22,504 bases of DNA. Source: a virus. The stretch lies in the IMG/VR virus record IMGVR_UViG_3300049783_000543, positions 1 through 22,504 of that record; one strand, 5' to 3'. A program made the position numbers and the translations under genes. Position 1 is the stretch's first letter, and each line of letters begins with the position of its first letter. Below are positions 1 through 7,776 of this stretch, one piece after another. The notes beneath the pieces were generated by a model that saw only the letters and a program-made list of their open reading frames with translations, had not been told where the DNA came from and did not search any database.

Positions 1-265
1 ATGCAGTGTCTTCGATTGAGTCGCGCCCCTTCCAGCCCTGCGTCCACCACTCTATGACGACCGCATAGGCCGCGATTTGCAGCATGGCGACGGGCCAGCG
101 CATCGGCATCTCGCCAAATATAGCGGACCATCCAACGCAGATTGCCGCAAAGATTGCCGCCGATACAGTGCAGTGCGACCATTGATTCATGAAACCGCCG
201 TAGGGGTCGCCCTCAAACTTTGACGGCGTGTTGAGTATCGCCCAAAAGGCCCATAAGGCGCTCAC
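1..265 (-). CDS. Partial membrane protein, runs off left edge
   Basis: The reading frame opens at GTG 265, five bases after the upstream stop, behind a GAGGAT Shine-Dalgarno 8 bases away, and stays open to base 1, giving 88 residues without the C-terminus. An in-frame TGA at 280-278 rules out a much longer start. The product has a hydrophobic stretch with SAAIFAAICVGWSAIFG (about 35-51) and another with VAMLQIAAYAVVI (about 58-70), so at least two membrane segments. Between and after them are polar, Trp-rich parts (DPYGGFMNQWSH near 20-31; EWWTQGWKGRDSIEDTA at the end). It is the most promoter-distal gene seen in the tail operon, where lysis genes often lie. A role in lysis is only a positional guess and I do not recognise the family. 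Confidence 0.7.
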   Translation of the reverse strand, partial: MSALWAFWAILNTPSKFEGDPYGGFMNQWSHCTVSAAIFAAICVGWSAIFGEMPMRWPVAMLQIAAYAVVIEWWTQGWKGRDSIEDTA

Positions 266-269
266 AGCG

Positions 270-605
270 TCAAATCCTCAACGCGGGGCTGTTTGGGTGA
301 CACGAGTAAACCCCGTTGACCGTTTTACTTTCCCCGGCCTCGACCGCAAGCGCCTCGCAAGCATCGGCAAGGTCAGGATTGGCGCAGGTTATGTTGACGT
401 GAAAGCCGGGAACCGTGACGCCGGGGGTGGTCACAAGGTCGTCTGCGTTTCGGATAGGCTCAGTCGCCCAGATGGTGCCAACCGGGTGCACGTTTGTGAG
501 GCTAATGCCTTTGGGCGCGTCTCTAGTCACAAACCCCCAAGCCAATAGCGCTGCGTCCATTGCGGGTTTGTCTGCTGCGGTGAGGTATAGTTTAAACATG
601 CTCAT
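270..605 (-). CDS. Conserved phage hypothetical, PGFHVN protein
   Basis: This 111-residue protein starts with an ATG overlapping the stop of the fibre-like gene (ATGA), so it is translationally coupled; no clear Shine-Dalgarno is visible, and a second ATG two codons in (MFKLYL) is possible. It has a short amphipathic N-terminus, then a VHPVGTIWATEP segment (about 39-50) and the motif TVPGFHVNITC near 64-74. From memory, small proteins with a PG[WF]HVN motif occur behind phage tail-fibre genes, with unknown function. The position suggests a tail-fibre accessory or assembly protein, which is inference. It has no signal peptide or membrane segment. Confidence 0.75.
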   Translation of the reverse strand: MSMFKLYLTAADKPAMDAALLAWGFVTRDAPKGISLTNVHPVGTIWATEPIRNADDLVTTPGVTVPGFHVNITCANPDLADACEALAVEAGESKTVNGVYSCHPNSPALRI

Positions 606-2485
606 GATCCACTAATAACGGCAAGCTGTGCGTTTGACCAGCCGGGGGATGCAACGGGGCTGGCGTAGGGGCCGATTGAGAAGTGGCTGATGCGGACGGG
701 GGCGATGACGCCCCCGTCGTCGCCAAAGTGGACAGTCGTTATCCCCGTTGGTTCTGTGCCGCTCAGGTCTGCTATAACCGTTGCGCCGTCCCAACTACAT
801 GAAAAGTCGTCTTCTACCCACCGAAACGCGACCCTTGAGATCACGCCCGTCGCAACCGCTGTGGTAAGCACAGCCGCAGTGCTGCCCGCGCTTTTTACTT
901 GAATCCGATAGGAGTTGATACTTTCCTGACACTGCACTCTGACAAGATTATCACTTGTATCGCCGCCTAGCAAAACAAGATGTCCGAAAGCACTCCCGCC
1001 CGTTTCATAATCAATCGACCCCTCGAACACGAGCGACCCACTGCCTTGGATAAAGCCGGGGATGCTGTCCGCGATAACGCACGACGCCTCGTCTTTGGCC
1101 CGTGCTTCGGATGAAGCCTTGGCGGGGATGACCGAAGTAAATGTGTGGTATGCCTCAATCTGTGCAAAAGCGACATAGAACTGATCGCCCGTTGTTTCGC
1201 CGCCCCCAATGTGGCCCCCAATGCGGAAACTGCAAGACGTTCCGGTGCCCGTTGTAAACGTAAACCAGACCAGAAACACCTCTGGTGAAATTTCTAAATA
1301 ACCGGAACTGTCCACGTCTGCATTGTTAGAAAAAGTCCTAGACGCAAAAATGAAATTGCACTGCGCATCAGGGTCTCCCGCGCCACCAGAGCAAAACGCC
1401 CGAAACCCGGCAATTTCACAATCTACGCTTGAAACAACAGCCCATGCACAGTGCTGGGTCGAAGCCGATAACGTGGCATTCATGGATATACGATCTGGCC
1501 CGAGCGACGACCCCACACCACCAACATCAATTAGCGACGCAGGTATGCCGAGGAGCGTTGTCGCGCCAGTTGTAACCGTGGTTGTGCCGTTTTCCGACCA
1601 GTTGCTAGACGAAATATCAGCGCCCACATTGTACGGCAGCAAGTCAGTGCCCGCAGGCTCGCCAAGTATTTGGCCGTCCACGGGAAGGCGGGAGTAATCC
1701 CGGCGCAGCGCGTAGCCCGCAGCCCCGGCGGTGGAGAGATAGTCGGTGCCGTCTTTGCTGTTGAGCTGCATTCCGCCGAGGTCGGAGCGGTAAGACCATG
1801 CTTTTGTCAGGTAGATGTCTTCGCCAACCACCGAGCTGTCGGGGCCAAACCCTGCACTGTGGTTAACCGCCCCGCCCGCGTCCATTGTTGCGACAACGGT
1901 TAGTCTATAGCTATTCCCGCCAAGGTCTTCGTTCGTTACTGTAATTTCGGTGGTCCCAGTTGTTGCGGAGACAGCCGCCGCGCCGACCGCGCCGTTTACA
2001 TTTAGGTTGACAGACGGCGAACCATCAAAAATTTGAAACCGCACACTTCCGCTAGTACCTGCTGTGTATTCAAAGTTCCAAGTATATTTCGCGCCGTCAA
2101 CAAGGTCTTCTGTAACGTTGCTTGCTCGGTCGCTGCCGCTTCCACCCGATTGCACCCGCAGGCCGTTAGCCGTATCAGTTAATGTTGCCGACCCTACTAG
2201 CGCCCACTCCGCAGTCGTCGGAATGCTCTCTGTAATAAAGTTATGCAGCCGCCACTTCAGCGCCCCGCCTTTGTCAATCACCGTTGCATTGCCAAGCGCA
2301 ACGCTGGTCATTAGCTCGGACAGATTGTTAGACACCTCCGGCCCGCTCGTCAGGTATTTGTTTTTCGGCGTGTCCATGACAAAATACGGGCGCACCGAGA
2401 ACTTGGTGAAGGCCGCAGTGCCAGTCTGCGACAATGCCCCGAATGGCGAGCGAAACCCGGCAACGGGCGTTTGCAGGTCACGCAT
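602..2485 (-). CDS. Tail fibre / receptor-binding-like structural protein
   Basis: The reading frame extends further upstream, but the ATG at 2485 (MRDLQTPVAG) overlaps the previous stop by 8 bases and is the likeliest start, giving 627 residues. The protein is rich in Ser, Thr, Gly and Ala with beta-sandwich-like patterns. A first sandwich-like region (roughly 90-200) carries WALVGSATLTDTANGLRV and TWNFEYTAG. A second (roughly 290-460) leads into AYHTFTSVIPAKASSEARA, resembling the 'TSYIPT...TRAAD' junction common in phage tail fibres. A third (SGSLVFEGSIDYE onwards) looks like a concanavalin/LamG-type fold. These fold calls come from sequence texture, not a search. The largest protein downstream of the tail tip is normally the fibre or receptor-binding protein. 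Confidence 0.7.
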   Translation of the reverse strand: MRDLQTPVAGFRSPFGALSQTGTAAFTKFSVRPYFVMDTPKNKYLTSGPEVSNNLSELMTSVALGNATVIDKGGALKWRLHNFITESIPTTAEWALVGSATLTDTANGLRVQSGGSGSDRASNVTEDLVDGAKYTWNFEYTAGTSGSVRFQIFDGSPSVNLNVNGAVGAAAVSATTGTTEITVTNEDLGGNSYRLTVVATMDAGGAVNHSAGFGPDSSVVGEDIYLTKAWSYRSDLGGMQLNSKDGTDYLSTAGAAGYALRRDYSRLPVDGQILGEPAGTDLLPYNVGADISSSNWSENGTTTVTTGATTLLGIPASLIDVGGVGSSLGPDRISMNATLSASTQHCAWAVVSSVDCEIAGFRAFCSGGAGDPDAQCNFIFASRTFSNNADVDSSGYLEISPEVFLVWFTFTTGTGTSCSFRIGGHIGGGETTGDQFYVAFAQIEAYHTFTSVIPAKASSEARAKDEASCVIADSIPGFIQGSGSLVFEGSIDYETGGSAFGHLVLLGGDTSDNLVRVQCQESINSYRIQVKSAGSTAAVLTTAVATGVISRVAFRWVEDDFSCSWDGATVIADLSGTEPTGITTVHFGDDGGVIAPVRISHFSIGPYASPVASPGWSNAQLAVISGS

Positions 2486-2765
2486 GGCTAATAAAGACTT
2501 GCCCGCCGCTGGGCGCATAGGCAAACAACCGAACAGGTGTAGTGACGCCGGGAAACAAGTCGGCAATCGCTACGCTTGAGCGCTCGCCTGCGCCGGGGTT
2601 GTACCGAATCGCGCCTAACGTGTTTGTAGGCTCTGTTGCATCAGCCGTGCCAGCAATAAAAACGGCGTTGCTGCCGTTGTTCTGGAATGTCGCTGCCAAA
2701 ATGTCGGTATCGGTTAGCAGCACCCAAGTGGCTGCTGCAACGTCTTTAGTGGTGTTCTGGGCCAT
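2478..2765 (-). CDS. Small tail-region protein, unknown function
   Basis: The start is taken as ATG 2765 (MAQNTTKDVA) because a strong GGAGG lies 8 bases upstream, giving 95 residues; the frame extends a few codons further without a better start. The protein is beta-rich, with TWVLLTDTDILAATFQNNGSNAVFIAGTA in the middle and a VFISHA end. The pattern (a quantity tested per 'NNGSNAVFI') resembles small phage structural proteins placed before the fibre gene, but I do not recognise a family. It is the first gene after a gap holding a candidate promoter (2801-2809), and its stop overlaps the fibre-like gene start by 8 bases. Confidence 0.75.
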   Translation of the reverse strand: MAQNTTKDVAAATWVLLTDTDILAATFQNNGSNAVFIAGTADATEPTNTLGAIRYNPGAGERSSVAIADLFPGVTTPVRLFAYAPSGGQVFISHA

Positions 2766-2800
2766 TTCCAGAGCCTCCATATATGGTGGTCAGTTGCCGC

Positions 2801-2829
2801 CTTATAGCACGACGGCGCGCTGCTGCATA
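2801..2829 (-). promoter_or_regulatory. Candidate promoter, TGnTATAAG type, for distal tail genes
   Basis: On the minus strand the gap between 2846 and 2765 contains TGCTATAAG, an extended -10 element (TATAAG at 2806-2801). The -35 position (TATGCA, 2829-2824, 17-base spacer) matches TTGACA poorly. The -10 lies 36 bases before ATG 2765. The same TGnTATAAG string precedes the connector genes and the protease gene. A palindrome CCATATATGG (2774-2783) overlaps the ribosome-binding region. Confidence 0.4.
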
Positions 2830-2845
2830 TAGAGGGCCGCGCAAC

Positions 2846-3091
2846 CTATTCCGGCAGAGGGGAAGCCGCCACGGACACGCCGCCAATCAACAAGCCGCCA
2901 TCTAAAAAAGTCAAGTTGGGGTGGACGTCACTAGCCAACAACCCCGGCGCGGCCATAAACTCAAACACATAAGCGGTCAGGCTTTCGTCGCTTTCAATGC
3001 GCGCGTTAGGCAATCTCACATCAAGCACCAAATGCCCTATTTCGCCGCCGTTTGCGACGTATGCAATTCCCGTATATTTAACATCAGACAT
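2846..3091 (-). CDS. Small tail-region protein, unknown function
   Basis: Start chosen at ATG 3091 (MSDVKYTGIA), 7 bases after a strong GGAGG; the frame runs open further upstream inside the previous gene but without such a signal. The product has 81 residues and is acidic, with a short beta-strand pattern (GIAYVANGGEIGHLVLDVRLPNA) and a hydrophobic C-terminal half (FLDGGLLIGGVSVAA). Its start overlaps the previous gene's stop by 8 bases. Together with its neighbours it forms a set of small genes between the tail hub and the fibre-like gene. I do not recognise a family. Confidence 0.7.
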   Translation of the reverse strand: MSDVKYTGIAYVANGGEIGHLVLDVRLPNARIESDESLTAYVFEFMAAPGLLASDVHPNLTFLDGGLLIGGVSVAASPLPE

Positions 3092-3440
3092 TGATATACC
3101 TCCACGATACAGAATAACTATAATCAACGCCTGATGACCCGGAGAAAGATACAGCCCTCCCCGTGACAAGACCGTTAAATACTCCCCCAGGCCCGCTGAC
3201 TGAGGCATTTGGAATGAAGGAATAATTAGAAGATAGGCCGACAACAACGGTCCCACCACCTACAGACGTCCCGGAAGCGCTGCCTGTTCCAATGTCTAGC
3301 GCCCCAGCGACGATGCGTGGTGCTCCTGCTGCGCCCTCGGTAATAGCAATGGGGTTGTCCCGCCATTTGGTCGCCAGCGTCTCAGTGAGCGGGCTATCCT
3401 GGTCAATCTCCGCGTTTGTAATGGCTGTGTAAGTAGTCAT
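3084..3440 (-). CDS. Small tail protein with DNPIAITEGA motif
   Basis: This 118-residue protein starts one base after the stop of the tail-hub gene, with an AGGATC Shine-Dalgarno 7 bases upstream. The N-terminus MTTYTAITNAEIDQDSPLTETLATKWRDNPIAITEGA.GAP is a pattern I associate with small minor tail proteins of siphoviruses ('sPlt..l...lrdNp.Ai.EGa.gAP'). The C-terminal part is Gly/Ser-rich with alternating hydrophobic residues (TVVVGLSSNYSFIPNASVSG), consistent with a small beta domain. The likely site is the virion tail tip or fibre attachment, by position and pattern only. Confidence 0.7.
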   Translation of the reverse strand: MTTYTAITNAEIDQDSPLTETLATKWRDNPIAITEGAAGAPRIVAGALDIGTGSASGTSVGGGTVVVGLSSNYSFIPNASVSGPGGVFNGLVTGRAVSFSGSSGVDYSYSVSWRYINV

Positions 3441-3441
3441 T

Positions 3442-5190
3442 CTATGTGATCCTCGCGCTGTTCGTTCCGTCGCTTAGTAAGCCGCTTGCGTTGCCAATGT
3501 AAGCGCCGCTAAACGTGGCAGTCGTCGGGTCGTAATCCGCTGCGCCTGCCGCCAGTATCTTGAATATCTTGCCGTATAACGTCGTATCCTGAGCAACATA
3601 CTCCACAACCTCGCCGGGCACAATTTCTTCCGCGCTAACGATTGTCCAAAGGCTCAGAACCCGCACGCCGAATGCGTCCATATCAAGGTCAGTTGATAGC
3701 CGCACCGTGTCGCCGGTCCAATAGGCGCGGTCCTTAGCGTCCAGCCTGAATTTGGCCTCGCGCGGCACGTCAACATAACGGACCAGCAACTTGTTTGCTA
3801 ATGCTGGGGCCAAAGCGCTGCTAGGAATCCAGCCCGCGAAGATTGTGCGCACTGACTTTTCGCCGAATTGATTAGGCCCCTCGCTCGGCAAGTCCGCTGA
3901 TATGGCAGACGATTTCCAATTCTCGGTGTCATCTAGGCTTTCCGCTGGGTTGTCAATTTCATAATAGACCCAGACTTGAGACGTGCGATATTTGGGGAGA
4001 TCCACAATGGACAAAGACCCGTCAAGAATGTTTGCTTCTTCGGTCAGCGTGTTAGGCTCTTCATCAACACCCGTGATGACGCGGAGCTTAACTAGCGCGC
4101 TCCGCTCGTCCCACCAGATGTAGACGCTGGCCTGCTCTTGCACTTCGGACGCAAGTTGGTCAACTCCGGTTGGCTCAGTTATTAGACGGTTGAGCAATAA
4201 CGAAGGGGCGTAGTTATCAACCTCAGTCGCCCAGTTGGTCGTGTCGAGCTTGGCCGATGGGATGCCGCCGTATGTCTCTAGCAAGTCTTCTAGCACGTCA
4301 TCGACGCGCGCGTCTGTGTACCGCAAGCAAGCCTGCACCGCATCGCCCGCACTGCCCGTGGCTGCTGTGGTGCCGTCAGTCCCGCGCGCTACGGTTGAGA
4401 ACGTCACGCCGTTTGTGCTGTTTGCTCGGCTGGCGTAGGTCATAACCTCGCGCCCAATCCGCAACGTGCCGCTTGCAGCATAGTCGCTTTCCGTCGCGCC
4501 CGTCGCTTCAAAGCTGCTTGCGCTGTTGGTTATGTCCGCGAACAATTCGCCAGGCGATGCAAGTGGAGCCTTGGCTTTGCGCTCCTCAATCTTTGACAAG
4601 ATGTCCTTGCCCGTGATGCTGATATTGCCCTGCGAGTCCGGCCCGCTTAGGCCCGTCCAGATGTACTCCCGAACATTCATGGCGCTGAGCGCTTGGCCCG
4701 CGTAGCCCTCATATATTTTGAGCGTGATGTTCTGGCGGTATTTGTTGCGCGCCAACCATTTGACCCAGAAAGATCCGCGTTGGTATGCGTCCCATGACCG
4801 CCCATCAATGTATGGGTCAACAATCCTGTCAGTGTGCGGATGGTCTTTGAACCGGATAGTGCAAACCGCGCGATTGCCCAGCCCGCTTGCGTTGCTATCC
4901 GCTGAAGAAAGGTTGATCCGCGTCGGCAGCGTCGAGACTGACACAAGGGACGGGATGATGTAGGTTGCGCCTAAAACCTCTTGGTCCGCCACGTTCCCGC
5001 GACTGAAAAACAGGCTCAGCGTTGATGCGGTATAGTTTGGCGTGTCTTGGCAAGTCGTGAAAGTGTTGTAGCACTTCGCATCAGCCGCCCCGCTTGCCGT
5101 GCAAGGGCTAGACCCAAAGACGTTACCGCACGAAGGCTGCACAATCTCTACTATCAGGATGGGTTCCCGGCCTACCGTGTCCTTAGTCAT
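3442..5190 (-). CDS. Tail tip / tail hub protein with four-cysteine cluster
   Basis: This 582-residue protein follows the tape measure and a discoidin-like protein, the usual place of the tail hub. Near the N-terminus it has Cys21, Cys30, Cys40 and Cys47 (CGNVFGSSPC...KCYNTFTTCQDTPNY), spaced C-x8-C-x9-C-x6-C. This resembles a metal or Fe-S site; lambda gpL is a known Fe-S tail-tip protein with a similar outer spacing. The middle (about 170-330) includes GNISITGKDILSKIE and LRIGREVMTYASR, resembling hub beta domains. The C-terminal part includes REAKFRLDAKDRAYWTGDTVRLSTD, typical of baseplate-hub beta barrels. The start overlaps the previous gene by 8 bases. The hub role is confident from order; the metal site is inference. 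Confidence 0.8.
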   Translation of the reverse strand: MTKDTVGREPILIVEIVQPSCGNVFGSSPCTASGAADAKCYNTFTTCQDTPNYTASTLSLFFSRGNVADQEVLGATYIIPSLVSVSTLPTRINLSSADSNASGLGNRAVCTIRFKDHPHTDRIVDPYIDGRSWDAYQRGSFWVKWLARNKYRQNITLKIYEGYAGQALSAMNVREYIWTGLSGPDSQGNISITGKDILSKIEERKAKAPLASPGELFADITNSASSFEATGATESDYAASGTLRIGREVMTYASRANSTNGVTFSTVARGTDGTTAATGSAGDAVQACLRYTDARVDDVLEDLLETYGGIPSAKLDTTNWATEVDNYAPSLLLNRLITEPTGVDQLASEVQEQASVYIWWDERSALVKLRVITGVDEEPNTLTEEANILDGSLSIVDLPKYRTSQVWVYYEIDNPAESLDDTENWKSSAISADLPSEGPNQFGEKSVRTIFAGWIPSSALAPALANKLLVRYVDVPREAKFRLDAKDRAYWTGDTVRLSTDLDMDAFGVRVLSLWTIVSAEEIVPGEVVEYVAQDTTLYGKIFKILAAGAADYDPTTATFSGAYIGNASGLLSDGTNSARIT

Positions 5191-5983
5191 AGCCGAGCGC
5201 CGTCACTTGAAGCCCAACTGTCATATAGGCTCTGACGCCCATAAACTGCGGTGCAGGTACGTTTTCGGTTTGGCAATATCCAACCTCGCTAAAATCATCA
5301 GGACGCCATGCAATAAAAAATGGCTCAGTGTATCCGGCCTTTTGGAACGCGGACCAATTCGCCTCGACCCAAGTTTTGTTTAGGTGCGTCCACTCAAAAG
5401 ACGTTGCCAGCCATTGCCGTTGTTTTGACCGCCCCAAAAACGCGCCAGACATGGAATAAGCCGCGCGGCTTTCGGTAATGCGCCCATAATCAAGCGGTGA
5501 GTGCCCGCCAAAAATAGGGGCATCCATTTGCATCGCCTCACCGAAGCGAATCACGCCAATCGTCGGGGCAGTGCCTCCTGTGACGCTGATCCGAAAGCGT
5601 TGCGCGTTCTCGGTGCTAAATATGCACATGATCGGCATATCGTCAGATACGGCAGTCACAGGCGTGAGATCCGCCCATGCTGACCCGGTGTAATACTGCA
5701 CCTGCACAGAGTTGCCGTTTGTGCCCATCGTGTGCGCAGCGATGCAGCAATAATCAACGTCGACCGCTGAACCTAGATCAAGTTCCCATGTCGCAGTCAC
5801 GCTGCTAGGCTTCCACAGCTCGTATGTCAGCGAGTTGTTAGGCGATGCGGCAAAGTAACCCGTCGCGGTGCTAGATGCCGCTGGGGTGCCCGCATACCAC
5901 GTCCCAGAGTGCGCAATCCGCGCGTTGGTCAACGGCTGGTCTGCACCCGGTAGCGAATAGCCCGCCTCGAATATAACGCCCAT
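5183..5983 (-). CDS. Distal tail-like protein with discoidin-like domain
   Basis: This 266-residue protein is encoded directly after the tape measure gene, sharing one base with its stop (TAATG); a GGGGGAT lies upstream. The middle region ATWELDLGSAVDVDYCCIAAHTMGTNGNSVQVQYYTGSAW (about 64-103), followed by RFRISVTGG (about 129-137), matches the layout of F5/8-type C (discoidin) or carbohydrate-binding beta-sandwiches. The C-terminal half (GRSKQRQWLATSFEWTHLNKTWVEANWSAFQKAG...PFFIAWRPDD) resembles tail proteins with a DUF2460 or distal-tail fold. It is probably a tail-tip component linking tube and hub. Function is inferred from position and texture. Confidence 0.65.
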   Translation of the reverse strand: MGVIFEAGYSLPGADQPLTNARIAHSGTWYAGTPAASSTATGYFAASPNNSLTYELWKPSSVTATWELDLGSAVDVDYCCIAAHTMGTNGNSVQVQYYTGSAWADLTPVTAVSDDMPIMCIFSTENAQRFRISVTGGTAPTIGVIRFGEAMQMDAPIFGGHSPLDYGRITESRAAYSMSGAFLGRSKQRQWLATSFEWTHLNKTWVEANWSAFQKAGYTEPFFIAWRPDDFSEVGYCQTENVPAPQFMGVRAYMTVGLQVTALGYD

Positions 5984-7776
5984 TAAGCCATCCCCCGCAC
6001 GTTTAGCGTTGCGCCGTCGCCAATCGCGTCGTTAATCTGCGCAATCAAGCCGCGAATAGACCCCTGCGAGGACTCGGACCCGCCGGACAGGTTAACGTCA
6101 ACCGTGCGCGTGATAGATTGCGCCGCCGCTGGGGCCGCGCTTGCCGCAGATCCACCGCCTCCGCCGCCACCGCCTGCGCTTATGCTTTGAATGGCGCTAA
6201 CTGCGCCCATGCCTTGCGCTAGAACTGCGCCGAATGCCGCGATATTGCCGGGAAATGGCAGCTTTAGAGCCTCCGCTGCGCCTTGCCATGCGCTAATTAA
6301 CGCTTGAGCCGCGCCGAATGCCTTGTTGATTTTCAGCATTTCCTCGTTGCCGCCGCGCGTAGCGTTTGCCATGTCGCCAAAGAACTGCCCCGCCTGCGCC
6401 AGGGTGCTGGTTTCGCCATCCGCGCGGATACCCTTTAGCCTGTCTTGGTGCTCTTTCTCAAGCCGCTCAATCGCCGCTTGCTTGCCGCCAATCTCGTCAA
6501 GTTGGGCCTGGCTGGCGTCCGCAAGCATGGCTTGGCTTTCGGCATACCAATCTGCGATGGTCTCGCGCTCGGTTTGCAGGCTGTTTACAAGCGCATCAAT
6601 CTGGCCCGCGCGAGCATTGCTGCCACCGCCTCCGCCGCCTCCGGCTGCGCTTGGGTTAAGGAGGGCGTCCGCTTCGTCAATAACAGCTTGCGAAGGGTTA
6701 AACTCGCCAGGGCGCGCGCCCCCCCGTCCTGCGCTGCGACCGCTGCCCTCGCGGAATGTGGCTTGTGCGAACTTAATCTGTCTAGCCGCATCAACCGATA
6801 CGCCAAGAAGTTGGGCGAGACTTGCTGCCTCAATCACGGCCTTGCTAATCTCCCCTGACAGATCCACCCCGGCTAGCTCCATAGCCTCAATCGTTGCGTC
6901 AGTTAGGCCCGCCTCATACAATGCAACGTGAGTGTTCGCGCGCTGGAGCAATTCTAGCCTATCACGAAGCAATACCTGCTCGGCCTCAATAACGCCAATC
7001 GCGCCTAGCCCTAACTCTATGCCGTATGCGTTAGCGCCGTTCATCTTTCGCCGCAAATCTAGGATCTTAGCAGTATTAGCCGCAAGCATTTCTATCAATG
7101 TGTTTTCTTCTGAGCTTGTGCCCATGCGCGCGGCCCGCAAGCGCTCCTCTGCGTCCTCAACGGCATCAGCAAGCGCCTCAACCTGCTCGGCCATCTTCTT
7201 GGCTTCCTCAGACGCCCCAAACGCTTTCATGCCCCACTGAACAAGCGCGGCACCGCCTGCAATGATACCGATCGTGGCGAGGCTCATGGGGTTGATTACG
7301 CTCATAAACGCCGCGCCAAGGCCGCGCAAGGCAGTCTTGCCCCCGCCCATTTGCGCCAACACCTGGTTGATCTGCGTACCCTGTTGCATGGCAAGCATGA
7401 GCGGAGACTGACCCGCTGCAAGCATCACGCCGATGTCGTTGAACTGCGCCCCAAGGTTGGCCGTTTGAGCCGTTGCCCCGCGCATTTGAGCGCCCGCGAC
7501 CTTAGCCGCGCGGCCTACGGTTATCTGCGCGCCGGTTAGCGCTGCCGCCGCGCGAGTGGCCGACTCATACGCGGCTTCGGCCTGCATAGTCGCAGACGCA
7601 GCGGCCTTCTGTGAAATAAGACCAGACTTTTGCGCCGCGTCCACCTTGCGCAGGCTAGATTGATACTGCTCAGCGGCCATGTCGGCAGCTTTTGTTGCCG
7701 CCGAAACCTCTTTAAGCCCCGCCTTGGCGTTGGTCGCGTCCGCCGTTATTTTAATGCTGAGTGGAGGAAGGGCCAT
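5983..7776 (-). CDS. Tail tape measure protein
   Basis: This 597-residue protein starts inside the tail chaperone frameshift frame (26-base overlap) and is the longest helical protein in the tail module. Residues 111-140 (QFNDIGVMLAAGQSPLMLAM...) match the lambda-type tail length tape measure domain (TMP_2). Long Ala/Glu/Lys-rich helices occupy about 15-110 and 185-345. A hydrophobic segment lies at about 153-182, as often seen in proteins thought to contact the host membrane. Two glycine runs (379-385 and 535-542) separate helical blocks. Tape measure length sets tail length; at about 0.15 nm per residue (a general rule for helical tape measures) this would be a tail near 90 nm. Confidence 0.92.
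   Translation of the reverse strand: MALPPLSIKITADATNAKAGLKEVSAATKAADMAAEQYQSSLRKVDAAQKSGLISQKAAASATMQAEAAYESATRAAAALTGAQITVGRAAKVAGAQMRGATAQTANLGAQFNDIGVMLAAGQSPLMLAMQQGTQINQVLAQMGGGKTALRGLGAAFMSVINPMSLATIGIIAGGAALVQWGMKAFGASEEAKKMAEQVEALADAVEDAEERLRAARMGTSSEENTLIEMLAANTAKILDLRRKMNGANAYGIELGLGAIGVIEAEQVLLRDRLELLQRANTHVALYEAGLTDATIEAMELAGVDLSGEISKAVIEAASLAQLLGVSVDAARQIKFAQATFREGSGRSAGRGGARPGEFNPSQAVIDEADALLNPSAAGGGGGGGSNARAGQIDALVNSLQTERETIADWYAESQAMLADASQAQLDEIGGKQAAIERLEKEHQDRLKGIRADGETSTLAQAGQFFGDMANATRGGNEEMLKINKAFGAAQALISAWQGAAEALKLPFPGNIAAFGAVLAQGMGAVSAIQSISAGGGGGGGGSAASAAPAAAQSITRTVDVNLSGGSESSQGSIRGLIAQINDAIGDGATLNVRGMA

Noticed and set aside
6323-6931. 202-codon plus-strand frame opposite the tape measure gene
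   Set aside because: Ser/Ala/Pro-rich shadow of a high-GC gene; the minus-strand frame has clear tape measure motifs.
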